From: Lumbricus terrestris
Lineage: Eukaryota; Annelida; Clitellata; Crassiclitellata; Lumbricidae
Direction of reading: 5' to 3'
Length of the DNA: 64,000 nt
NCBI GenBank assembly: GCA_949752735.1
Contig: OX457044.1
Coordinates: forward strand, 14,082,315-14,146,314
The position numbers and the translations under genes are program-made. Under the pieces are notes generated by a model. The model searched no databases. It was not told the origin of the DNA and was given only the letters and a program-made list of their open reading frames with translations. Below, one piece after another: positions 54,300 to 64,000 of this stretch (the stretch's first letter is position 1; each line of letters starts with the position of its first letter).

Positions 54300-56540
54300 G
54301 TATAAAGCCTGCCGCACGGTGCGCTGCTTATAACGTGGAGTAGTACCGACTACTCCATACGTACTGTGATTCGTTAATTCGTTCATAGTGATTTCTGATT
54401 GTGTTCGACTGTCTCGAAGGCTATTTTTGACGATCCTGGTTCATAGTCGAAGTTACGCTTTCGGTTGTGAGAACTTTCGGTGTGATCTGTCAGGGTGTTT
54501 CCTTGTCATCGATCTCACGGGGTTTAAGCTTCCGGCTGTGGGCGACGGCTCAGGGAAGGGTACAGTAGGCCTATTCGTGATAAGCCTATAGTGGGTGATC
54601 GCAGTATCCTGTGACGATTAAGGTCACGAAGGTTACAGTCAGAGTTTCACAAACCTGTGTCGATCGACGGTTCTGCAGCACTGGGTTGGGCTCCTATCTG
54701 CAACGAACGTACCAGGTGTTATTCACGACAGTGGCGTAACTATGGGGGGCAAGGGGGCAGCCGCCCCCCCCCCCAAATGAAAGGGCTGCCCCCCAGCTGC
54801 CCCCCCAATCCCTGCGTTTGTTTTACTTTTTACTTTTACGAGTGATAAAGAATTAAAGAATGTTATATAATTTCTGACTTATTTTATTTTTTATACAACT
54901 TCCTGTACAACTTCTTATAGGGTGGGTGATGGGAAAGTGGGACAGGCCACTATAGTGCACTGTGGGACAGACAAGCTAGTGAGGCCTGCATGCGTATTAT
55001 GTCCAATACTGTAATACATCCAAAATCTAGAAATACATAGTCTATGGCAATATACCGATGCCGATGCACGCTTTAATTGCCATCGGTAGCCACCCCATCA
55101 TTTTAAGCTGCCACCCCACTGCCCCCCCCCCATGAAAAAATAACTGGCTACGCCACTGATTCACGATCCTGCCGTGGGGCCGATCGTTGTGAGTTCTTTA
55201 TCGTAACGGGTTCGGTTACGTGGTGTCTTGTTGGAGACGTTGCGACTTCAGGTGTTCGCATGAAACCGATGCGTCGGTGATATACGTTCTAATTAATTTT
55301 ATATCAGGGGTTCCAAGTCTTCTCGGGTTTGTCAGTTAAACAGTGGATATTTTGTTGCTCTCCTCGGGTAGAGGATCGTTTGTGGACTTAGCAAACTAGG
55401 AGCGTGGGAAGCAGAGTAAAACCTGAGAGATAAGACCAAGTTTATTTGGTATGGACTTTACGTTGGGGTCCGCAATTGCTGAGAGTAAGGGCGAACGGCG
55501 CCGGTAGAAAATACTACAAGTAATAGGCTAAGTCTCTTTGGAGACGGGGTTACCCGTTACCTGTCCCCCAAGACCGCAGGTCTTTTATTTTTCCAGAAAT
55601 CTGGGAAACAGACCAGCATCTACCGATCCGCTCTTCCGAGTGTCCGAGAACACCAAGTCTCGGGGAAGTGACGGTTGTTGCCGTTGACAGTTGGACGGGT
55701 GAGGCGAGCACCCAAGGCGCCCGCCGCGTACTTGGTACAAGGCGGCGGCGCGTGTTTCGTTGACAGGTTACGTGTGTAAGAAGTTGGGAGTTTTGGCCCG
55801 CTGTTGGTCTCGATCTCTCCCGGGCTGCAGTTTGACTCTGCCCGCTAGTGTGTAAGAGCGTGGGTCATCTCTCCGTGAAATTCATCGGTGAAGAGATGGG
55901 AAAAGGGTCGTGGCGCGTCCTCGGGTTAGGCCCGTTGGAATGGCTTTGGTTCAGGTCACTCTGGACGCCGGTAATTGGAACATGTGCTGTAGTCCCGTTG
56001 GTGGCGAGGGTTCGGTGGCTGCCAAATGCAGCGTATGCAGCGTAGTGCAAAAGGGTAAAGACAAGTCGGGCAAGAAGACGGAGACCGCAGTCGCGACGGG
56101 TGGCGCACGGCGGGGCCGCTCTGCCGGTGGGACAACGGACCCTGTGTTGAGAGTCGGCCATCCTCTTTCTCAGGACGTCGCCTATTCGGTGACCGTGGAC
56201 GCGGCAGAGAGTGAGTCCGACGATACCGCGCTGTACACCCGGTCGCAGGCGTCGGTGTCAGGGTCTTCCTCGACCGCCAGTGAAAGTGGTGACGGCGCGC
56301 ACGCCGCAAACAGTGACTCGGGAAACTCAGGCGATCCTGGTAAGACAGAGTATCTCCTGGGTCCTGGGCAGCAGAAGGCTCTCGGTGGTGCAGGGGCCAC
56401 CGAGAGTGAACGACCCGGTCAGACAGAGGCGCTAGCAGGTGATAACCGAGGAGAGGGGTCACAGGCGTTGTCTGTCGGTGATCAGGGTAGGAGGACGCCA
56501 CATTCCTATCTCGAGATTTGGCACATTCATTATCCAATTC
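54300..56540 (+). mobile_element. Retroelement 5' region and ORF1/gag-like fragment, copy 1
   Basis: A GC-rich leader (interrupted by the MITE at 54729-55158) precedes an open frame at 55910-56510. It shares with copy 2 the order GPLEWLWFRSLW (in an alternative frame), a Lys/Arg-rich stretch GKDKSGKKTET, DPVLRVGHPLSQD, AAESESDDTALYTRSQASVS and a Ser/Gly/Asp-rich region. Such a basic then acidic N-terminus suits an ORF1 or gag protein; no reverse transcriptase follows. The element breaks off near 56,510 into AT-rich DNA. LTR versus LINE type is unresolved. Confidence 0.6.
54729..55158. mobile_element. hAT-like MITE, 430 bp, inside retroelement
   Basis: CAGTGGCGTAACTATGGGG at the left and TGGCTACGCCACTG at the right are inverted; ATTCACGA duplicates at 54721-54728 and 55159-55166. 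It interrupts the plus-strand retroelement 5' region. Confidence 0.92.
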
Positions 56541-56699
56541 AAATGCAGCATCATCTTCCTCATATAGGCTATAGCGTTGCTATTTGCATTCCAAATGCCA
56601 AAATTTTCCTGCTCCACCGTTTTAATTGCCTATATCACAATGGCATAAAAAGCTGTGCTAAGTACACACGTTCCTAATATAAATATAAATATATTATAT

Positions 56700-57150
56700 A
56701 TTATAACGTGGACCCGTGTGCCTGTGGCGCATGGTCTCCTCTGATTTCGAGTTTATTCGCTGGGCTGATGGATATAAAGAGAAATCCAATATTCGTCTGC
56801 TGGTTAACCGCCTTCCAGAATTTAAATAACTTGCTTTTAACTTTCCATGATTTAAGTTTGATTACTTTTTAATTCACTTTATCCAACCGTTGTTCCATGT
56901 TCCTTCGCCCCCCACCCTCCGGCCCCTCCCCACCCAATGTCGCCCACCCTGCAATCGATATTTTTATGTCTTAAAAGACACTTCTTTATATTATCTGGCA
57001 CGGTCTTGTCAGGCGCTCGACTCATAAGCTGCCACTTAGATATGTCGAGTCTACAAGTTACAAATTTTCGAGAGAGAAAGTAAGAAAGTGAGGCGTAGGG
57101 AAGGAAGGAAGGATGGAAAGGTTGCATCTACCATCTACCATCTTTTCCGT
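56700..57150. other. Intergenic, nothing recognised
   Basis: AT-rich start and a C-rich patch at 56905-56935; no coding signal. Confidence 0.5.
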
Positions 57151-57154
57151 TGGC

Positions 57155-58035
57155 CGATGTAGACGATGGACTGAACGACGACGACGACGACGATGAGGAT
57201 TTTGTCTTCTATGCCAAAGACTCGCAACTCGCATTTGCACGCAACAGACCATTGAACCTATATGCAAGGACGAACGGACGGATGTGCGGAAGGACGGATG
57301 GACGGACAGACCGTCGCAGACGGATGAACGGACGTAGAGATGGACGTACGGATGTACGGACGGACAGGCTAGAGGCTAGTGGATGCATCTGTAGGAGCTG
57401 TAGAAGCGTTGGATGCTTCGCTCGACATAGTATGCATGGGAGATTAGAATTGCAGCCAGCAGGGATGGATTGGCAACGCCCTGTCGTGGCAGCGGCGTCA
57501 CAAGAATAACCAACAGCATCAGCATCACCAGCAGCAGCATTGTCATCACCAGCAGCAGCATCAGTGGCATCACCAGCAGCACTGGCATCACCACCAGCAT
57601 TGGCATCAACCAGCAGCAGCATCAGTAGCAGCATCAGTGGCATCAGCATCAGTGGCATCACCAGCAGCATCATCATCAGTGACATCACCAGCAGCAGCAT
57701 CAGTGGCATCATCAGCAGCATCATCATCAGTGGCATCATCAGCAGCATCATCATCAGTGGCATCATCAGCAGCAGCAGCATCAGTGGCATCATCAGCAGT
57801 GTTGGCATCACCAGCATCATCATCAGCAGCATCAGCATCACCAGCATCATCATCAGTGGCATCGGTCCATCGCCAGCAGCGCAGATGAATCGTCGTTGCA
57901 GATGGCGCAGATCTGCGATGGAGTAACAGAGACGACGACGACGACAAGAAGTCAGGCGATGATGACGATGATGATGATCATCATCATCATCTCTTCCATG
58001 CATGGATGGACGGATGGATGGACGGATGGAAAGAA
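57155..58035. repeat. Cluster of GAC, GGAC/GGAT and CAGCATCA-type satellites
   Basis: GAC triplets at 57174-57192; GGACGGATG-type units at 57262-57365; a trinucleotide-based CATCAGTGGCATCATCAGCA array at 57500-57870; GAT/ATC palindrome at 57955-57990; GGATGGAC units at 58000-58030. ORFs with Thr-Asp-Gly or Met-Leu repeats are artefacts. Confidence 0.92.
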
Positions 58036-58208
58036 GTAGGATCGTCTCGTGATGCAGTGGTAAGCATTACATAATTTACATTCAATTAACCCCACCCCAT
58101 CATCTCCATGGATAGATATGCAGTTGGTGAAGAGCCTGCAGTAGTCCATTCCAACAGACGATTAGAAACGATCGCGAGTATATATATATATATATAAATA
58201 TATATATA

Positions 58209-59141
58209 TACACCAGATCCAGGGGCAAGTGCACTGCGCTTCCTAGAAAACATATATATATTATGAATATATAATGAATATATTATATTCACACACGTGA
58301 ATGCATGTACATATTATTATTGTTATAAATTATATATATTTATGTGCTAAAAATGATATCATGCTGCATTTTCTGCTACCGTTATCAATATTATCATTAT
58401 GCGGTTATCAAAGCCATCGTCGTTGTAGTCGTCGTTGTTTCTCTTATCGTTTTCGTCGTCATCATCGTGATCTTATAATCTATTCATCATCCTCTCTAAT
58501 CGACGGTACCTTTATCGTAGCGATGGTAATTGCTGCATACAGATTCAAAGATGAATAAATTATTCTATTCTCTAATCTCCAGGATGGAAGACCTGAATCG
58601 CCCAATGTGCGCACAGCACGTGGAGGGACTATTATAAGGTCTAAGGTTAGGATTCTCCATTACGTAAACGGAGGAGAAAGAGGAGAAGGAGGTGGTTGAA
58701 ATCAAATTGTCTCTGGGCCCCATTCACTGATTATATTTTCCCACTTACAAACCCAAGAAATTGATGAGAACATATAGGCTATTATAGGCTACATTATGCA
58801 ATATGCATGCTTTCAGGATCGAGGAGTAGGCTATATATGGTTAATATAGGCTGCACTGGTCAAGAACTCAAGGTTAAATTTTATAGCAAGAGCTGAAAAA
58901 ATGTACTGGTAATCCAAGAGATTAAGACTTTGGATATCTTTCAGGGAGCGTTCTAAATGCAAACTTCGCAGTTACACTGTGTGTCCATCATTACTGCTTT
59001 AGTGCGATCACTGCGATGATATTTGTTTGTTAGGCCTAAAGACCATAATTACGAAGTGCAGCATAATAATAATTATAGTTAGAAAAGGTGCATGTTTTCT
59101 AGGAAGCGCAGTGCATTCTCTTGCCCCTGGATCTGGTGTGG
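58209..59141. mobile_element. Possible DNA element with ~45-bp inverted ends
   Basis: CACCAGATCCAGGGGCAAGT, GCACTGCGCTTCCTAGAAAA at 58211-58251 is matched in reverse at 59094-59139. No target duplication beyond TA-rich flanking was found. Confidence 0.55.
58583..58645 (+). CDS. Candidate orphan exon
   Basis: After TCTAATCTCCAG the frame reads DGRPESPNVRTARGGTIIRSK up to a possible donor AAG|GTTAGG. It lies in otherwise satellite DNA and looks protein-like, but no neighbour exon was found and the family is unknown to me. Confidence 0.25.
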
Positions 59142-59577
59142 AAAGGGACGTTAAACTGGATTCTATGTCGCGTTGAGATAAATGTTGCATTTAGTTCACA
59201 GTTTCTTTGACGACGACCTTGGCAATGGATAAGTCTTGAGAAAGCGGCGAAATGTGTGCAATTGAGCAGTTAGCGCACGCAGGTGCATAATGCGCATGAT
59301 GATGTTGAATGTTGATCAGGTATAAAATGAGCTCATCGTTAAAATTGCGCGCATGATCAGATGCGCTGCGTTGCTAATCGGCATTTAATTGAGTTAGAGC
59401 TGATCGTAGAGAAGCAGACCCATAGCTTAGCCTACCATTGCAAACACACGCAGAGGTTATTTCCAGGCGTCAAGACCTCTAGCCAGCTTGGATGACATCA
59501 TCTATAGGGGGCCTATAGGATATAACTAAAAGCGTGATGAGTTTTATTCAGCTAAACGGTATTATCATAATTATGGG

Positions 59578-59842
59578 CAGCGGCGCCCCCAGGATTTTTT
59601 TCTTGTACGCACAGCCAAGGGCGGAAAAATTTTCGATGGGGGAGCCAACAGGGAAAATTTTCGTCAGTGTCGCCGTAAAAACTGATGACCTTTTTTTTAG
59701 TCATCAGCCTCGAATTTCCCAAAAACAGACCTTTTCCATCCGCCGAAAAAACTGATGACTTTTTTTTAGTCATGAGCCATTTGTTTTAGCCTTTCAGCGC
59801 TGTACGCACTTGCGTAAGTGCGTACGCCTGCGAACGCCGCTG
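59578..59842. mobile_element. hAT-like MITE, 265 bp
   Basis: Ends CAGCGGCGCCCCCAGG and GCGAACGCCGCTG; target duplication ATTATGGG at 59570-59577 and 59843-59850. Body shares the AAAACTGATGACCTTTTTTT blocks of the family in two tandem copies. Confidence 0.9.
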
Positions 59843-59850
59843 ATTATGGG

Positions 59851-60800
59851 ATCGACATTTATTTAAAATGCACGTGAAACTGCAAACTCTAAGCACATTT
59901 ACATTTGCTCCAAGCTTATATATCTTTTAATTGTATCGTTTCCGCTTGATATGAAAATGTAAAATGAAAACATTCGTGATTTTCTATTGAGACCGAATAA
60001 TTACGGCCTCTAGGCTATAGGCCTACCTTTGACCTACTCATGTCTCAACTCAATGGATTGATCGGTGAGTTTCAACTCCACCACATTTGTTTAACCTAGG
60101 CATTTGCAGGGGTGAAAATCTCCCCAGAATTTACATTTCCCATAAAAAAAATTGGCACAATGATAATACTTTCAGGCCTAGCCTATATGCTGTTTAGGCC
60201 TACATTATATTTTAAAATGGACTTTTATGGGTCTATAATATAATATAGCCTACCGTGATATCATTCACTATTATATGATTATAATGATTACTGTTGCTAC
60301 TATAGGTCTATAATATGTGATACTATCATAATTAAAATAATGAGTAGGCCTACAATTTAATGTTAGCGCTTTACAACTGCTTGTACTTTGTACAAATACT
60401 ATTAATTCTACAGTGGATATGTGGCTTAATAGAACCGAGAACGATGTAGGCCTATGTCCTTTATTCTTGCTGCTGCTGCTGCTTATAGTAGGCCTATGGC
60501 TAGACTACACACGATTGCTACATACACAACCAATTACATTAATATATTATCTCGGAAGTATATTTTTAGGATTGACTGTGGTTAACAGACGAGAGCGGAA
60601 GGAAGAACGGATGAGTGTTAATAAACAAGTCAATCTCTGATTGAACTCTGTCGTTATAAATAATATTGTGTAATGCTCGCGGACATGCATTAGCCAATTA
60701 GTTCGCAGGAAATTCCAGTCTGGACAGTGCCACCATTGCGGTGGTGTATGCTCGGTCACTTTGGTGCCTTGTACCTGGAAGGTATACGCTGGTAGTAGGC
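59851..60800. other. Intergenic, TAGGCCTA-rich
   Basis: No gene seen. Five exact TAGGCCTA octamers lie between 60015 and 60500. Confidence 0.55.
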
Positions 60801-60802
60801 TT

Positions 60803-60804
<2 letters not shown>

Positions 60805-60847
<43 letters not shown>
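60805..60847. repeat. (TA)n microsatellite
   Basis: TA run. A separate array, a 9-10-bp repeat (ACGTACATG), lies at 60945-61015. Confidence 0.93.
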
Positions 60848-60849
<2 letters not shown>

Positions 60850-61204
60850 ATCATCATCCATCATCATATCATATCCAGCATATCGATCAGGACAGCCGGC
60901 GGACGGTAACAAAATCCAAGTTCTGAACATGATACATGGGCACACATGACGTACACGACGTACATGACGTACATGACGTACATGACGTACATGACATACA
61001 TGACGTACATGACTACATGTAGATGCCATATGAGCGATGCTGTAAGAAGAGCAGTTGACTTACACGTTCAGCTGATACTCTTGGAATAGCAATTCACCTG
61101 TACCTGGTAAATCGCACGCTCTTACATGCACATGATGGTTGAATGAATAAGCATGGCAGAACACTTCTCAATCACCTTGCCCTGTCTTTTGTTAAAAGTC
61201 TGCC

Positions 61205-61395
61205 ATTGTGCGGCCGCGGTGTTGTATGTTGGGTGCCTTAAAACCGCCGCGTAGAGACCGTTGGCAAGTCCTTCACTCACAATTGCTCATGCGCTTCGGC
61301 GTGAAACTACGAGTCAGTGTCTACTCTGTACCGGGAGCGCCTCTGAGTAGTAATCTGAATGAGCGCTCTAAGAAGTGCTCATATATACATACATT
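61205..61395 (+). mobile_element. tRNA-derived SINE, family A, 5' part decayed
   Basis: GGCAAGTCCTTCACTCACAA, GCTTCGGCGTGAAAC and GGGAGCGCCTCTGAGTAG follow in the family A order. The tRNA-like head is deleted or mutated (no B box). Confidence 0.75.
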
Positions 61396-61509
61396 CAATG
61401 CTCCATTGTCTTAGTCTAAACTTAATCAAGAATAAAGCAGCGGTAAGAGATTGCCTGATATAAGGCCCACGTTAGCCCACGTTAGCTACAATGGTATACC
61501 GTACTAAGA

Positions 61510-61730
61510 GAGCTGGCGGCCGCGCGTCTGTGGAAGAGAGCGTGCGGGCCGCGGTTTGAATCCCGAAGGTGGCTATTTCAGAGATTCAAAATCTCGGGCT
61601 AGCACGGTCCGTCCACGGGGACCTAAATGGGGTGGGTCCATTCAAACGGGCGAGCGGTGGTGAAGGATCTCACCCTCAGGGTCGAGGCCACAAGACAGCC
61701 GCTATATAAAAATCCGATTACATTTACATT
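61510..61730 (+). mobile_element. SINE-like repeat, family B, second copy
   Basis: Has GCGGTTTGAATCCCG as B-box-like element followed by TTCAGAGATTC and ATCTCGGGCTAGCACGG as in the 18.0-kb copy. The 3' half differs and ends near GCCGCTATATAAAAATC. Confidence 0.5.
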
Positions 61731-61764
61731 TGGACGTGTCACGTGCCATAATATTTCATTCATT

Positions 61765-61828
61765 TATTGATGGAATTTAAATAGCCTTCATTGAAGGTAA
61801 CTACTCGGGAGCTCTCCGAGCCCGTTCT
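61765..61828 (-). mobile_element. LINE/SINE 3'-tail remnant
   Basis: Reverse strand reads GGAGAGCTCCCGAGTAGTTA then CCTTCAATGAAGGCTATTTAA, a diverged copy of the same tail. Confidence 0.55.
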
Positions 61829-61947
61829 CGACTTAGAAGGATTGTCTACCGACTGTGAAGGCGCCACCTGAGGAGAAATTGTGCTTCGTCGACCTCTCGA
61901 TCTCTACTTCTCTCGGAATTTCCAGAATAAGTTCCGACTCAAACACC

Positions 61948-62130
61948 ATGTATGTCGTTGTATGTCGTTGTATGTCGTTGTATGTCGTTGTATGTCGTTG
62001 TATGTCGTTGTATGTCGTTGTATGTGGTAGTATGTCGTTGTATGTCGTTGTATGTCGTTGTATGTCGTTGTATGTCGTTGTATGTCGTTGTATGTCGTTG
62101 TATGTGATAGTATGTCGTTGTGAAACGCCC
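61948..62130. repeat. 10-bp repeat (TATGTCGTTG), about 18 copies
   Basis: Near-perfect array with two variants (TATGTGGTAG, TATGTGATAG). On the minus strand it encodes a 10-residue period TTTYNDIQRH in frame with the retroelement ORF. Confidence 0.95.
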
Positions 62131-62899
62131 ACCGGCCCACTCGACGGTGTCACGGTGCCTTACTCCACTCGCCGACCCCGCGGTCATCTCTTCTTCACGC
62201 ATCCGTGCCATCGGAGACGAATGTCTCAGCAAAGAGGTCCGGAACTGGGAGTACAACTCCGAAGCGTCGGATCCCGACTCTGCCCCGCTCGCGGCCACCT
62301 TGGGGGTAGCATCCCGAGCGCCAGGATGGCCAATCCTCGAAACAGGGTTCACTCTTCGGGCAGAGGACCTTCGCTTGGAGACCCCTTTCGCAGCTACCGC
62401 CTTCGCTTTCATCTCCGAAGGATTGGGTCTCTTTCGCACCATGTTACACTGAGCTGCCGACGCGCCGTTACTTCCAACAGGTAGTACCAGACGTTGCCAT
62501 GAAGTCGGCCAGCGAAGGCGAAACCAGCTCCACTCTAGGGGATTCAACCCTATACGATTTTGTGACACAACCATCGTCTTGCGTCCGCTACAAGACAGTC
62601 AAGATTCTCTGTGTATGTTTTTCTGGTACCAGGCCTTTAGGGAGACCACCCGTAATTCGCTAAGAAGCGAAGTTATCGTACAATTCGCGCAACAGCGAAA
62701 GTAACCGTAACCAGGAATACGGCGCTTGCCAGGCGCTCTAGTACTTCTCTCTCTATTCACCGTGCGCTACCCGTAAAGAAAGGCGCACTACCGTACACGT
62801 ACTGTCGACTCTTCGCCGCAACAGGCGCCAACAATCACTGACTTTCAAAACGCCTTTGGTACGCGGTAACTGTCAACAGACCAGCATCCACTTTTGTGT

Positions 62900-64000
62900 G
62901 CGGGACTTAAAAATTAGCTAAGGGGTACACACTTCCTTAACTAAATTAACTTATGACTTATGGAACCGGGACACGCTGCGTAAATTACAGGGAGCAGCTA
63001 GGGCAGCTTCGTTTAACCCTAACTCTGTGCCTACGAATTCCTCGACCTGGCGGGGAAAACCGTAGTTTCGGCGAAGTAAAGCTTATCGAGCCTTCACCGT
63101 TTAATCCACCAAGGATACTCTCTCACTCACGTAACAGTCGCGATCGTCTTGGTGCGCTGAGAAGACCGACACCAAGATCGACCAGATCGGACAAGAACGG
63201 ACAAAGATACGTAACACAAGGGAAATACACGGGCGACGGCTTACGAAGTGCCTTCCGAAGCCCTTCCCAAGGAACAGGTAACTCACTCACACGTATACAA
63301 GATAGAACTCGGCGTGACGTTCAATCTGACACCAACTTCGTACCAATCGGCCCACAGGCACCAAAGATACACTCTCTCGACCGGCGGATGGCCCGGTCTA
63401 CCGTGGACTTCAACCAACACGTACAAATACAGCCGGTATGGCTAAACGAACACTCACGACCCTGCTACTCGGTCGACGCAAAGACCAGTAGGTGAAAGTA
63501 AAGATATTCGAAAGAGCCAAGATTACAATCTCATACAATCGCGAACGTATGGAGTCGCGGGTCTCCAACACAGACCTGTACAGGGGCGGTCGCTCGCTAG
63601 GGCGGCGCCGCTGGCCGTACGTTAAGGGGAAGACGCGTTCGGCTGATGACCGGCAGAAACTCTTCGCGAGTTAATACCGTCTAGACACTCACTCACACTC
63701 GTTAACTCTCAACAGGTAAAACGTTTCTCTCACCAAGACGAACAGTTTGACACCAAGTTTACGTAGATCGGACCAGGATTGACAAAGTTGTCCGGTAAAC
63801 TTCGACCTCTCTCAGCGGTCGCTCGGTCTTGCGTTGCTGGCCTGTATTCGCTAGGCGAAGGCCGGGGGAAAACAAGTTTGCGCGCTTCTACCGTTGAAGC
63901 CGTAACCGTCACTGACTAACTCTTCACAGGTAAAGTATTCTCCTCGTCGAGACGAACAATAGGACACCAAGATTGAACGAATCGGACGACAGATGGCAAA
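62900..64000 (-). repeat. Degenerate ~216-bp tandem monomers upstream of the ORF1-like frame
   Basis: ACAGGTAA/AGTAGGTGA-type starts recur near 63275, 63490, 63710 and 63925, each followed 40-60 bp later by ACACCAAGATTGAACGAATCGG-like sequence (shown in consensus as ACACCAAGATTGA and GATCGGAC). Spacing is close to 216 bp. The array runs off the end of the window. Confidence 0.6.

Larger units (their letters stand above)
61850..64000 (-). mobile_element. Retroelement 5' region and ORF1/gag-like fragment, copy 2
   Basis: On the minus strand an ORF at 62574-61939 has NPLEWSWFRLRW, MVRKRPNPSEMKAKAV, NPVSRIGHPGARD and SGAESGSDASELYSQF in the same order as copy 1, then runs in frame through a 10-bp repeat. 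Upstream (62,900-64,000) are degenerate tandem monomers. The element continues beyond the window edge. Confidence 0.6.

Noticed and set aside
55956..56537. 193-codon minus ORF
   Set aside because: Antisense shadow of the retroelement ORF1-like frame in GC-rich DNA.
57209..58003. 264-codon minus ORF with Met/Leu repeats
   Set aside because: Translation of GAT/CAG-type triplet satellites.
61939..62130. CRISPR-like array of short repeats
   Set aside because: 10-bp head-to-tail units without spacers in eukaryotic DNA; a simple satellite.

Overview
This window is animal nuclear DNA: multi-exon genes with GT-AG introns lie in a sea of transposon debris, microsatellites and minisatellites. The gene content and repeat style (CR1/L2-like, RT-encoding LINEs with tRNA-type SINEs, mariner, many short hAT-like inverted-repeat elements, frequent TAGGCCTA palindromes) suggest a marine invertebrate, perhaps a deuterostome such as an echinoderm. 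The species call is inference.

Three protein genes can be reconstructed fully from splice junctions. (1) 10928-16904 (+): an orphan class A (rhodopsin-family) GPCR, four coding exons, 680 aa, with a very long third intracellular loop and an NRC triplet in place of D/E-R-Y. (2) 38443-27577 (-): a STARD10-like START-domain lipid-transfer protein, six coding exons, 271 aa. (3) 42800-48250 (+): a group I nucleoside diphosphate kinase (NME1/2 type), 153 aa, in which the exon for residues 44-77 is present twice in tandem with identical length (102 nt) and phase. These look like mutually exclusive alternative exons and are the most interesting observation here.

Layout: 0-10.3 kb is repeat-rich intergenic DNA (hAT-like MITEs, one mariner deletion derivative, a LINE 3' end, a ~27-bp minisatellite, a mariner split by a C-rich ~110-bp satellite). 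10.9-16.9 kb is the GPCR, whose introns hold a LINE 3' piece, a palindromic MITE and a 170-bp CT run. 17-27 kb holds SINEs, a 1.7-kb hAT-like element with perfect 8-bp target duplications, a CR1/L2-like LINE with a 479-codon intact reverse-transcriptase ORF, and another inverted-repeat element. 27.5-38.4 kb is the STARD10-like gene; its intron 2 is loaded with a mariner (itself carrying two nested MITEs and a copied piece of this gene's own exon 4/intron 4 junction) and a second LINE type; its intron 1 carries a 1.46-kb hAT-like element. 39-42 kb holds LINE fragments. 42.8-48.3 kb is the NDPK. 48.3-54 kb has two more inverted-repeat elements and a SINE. 54.3-56.5 kb (+) and 61.9-64 kb (-) are two related retroelement 5' regions with degenerate tandem monomers. 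56.7-61.8 kb is trinucleotide/tetranucleotide satellite, SINEs and a MITE.

The three genes have no visible functional link; their neighbours are transposons, not an operon or system. SINE copies share their 3' tail, stop codon included, with the local LINE, so that LINE family is the likely source of their retrotransposition machinery.
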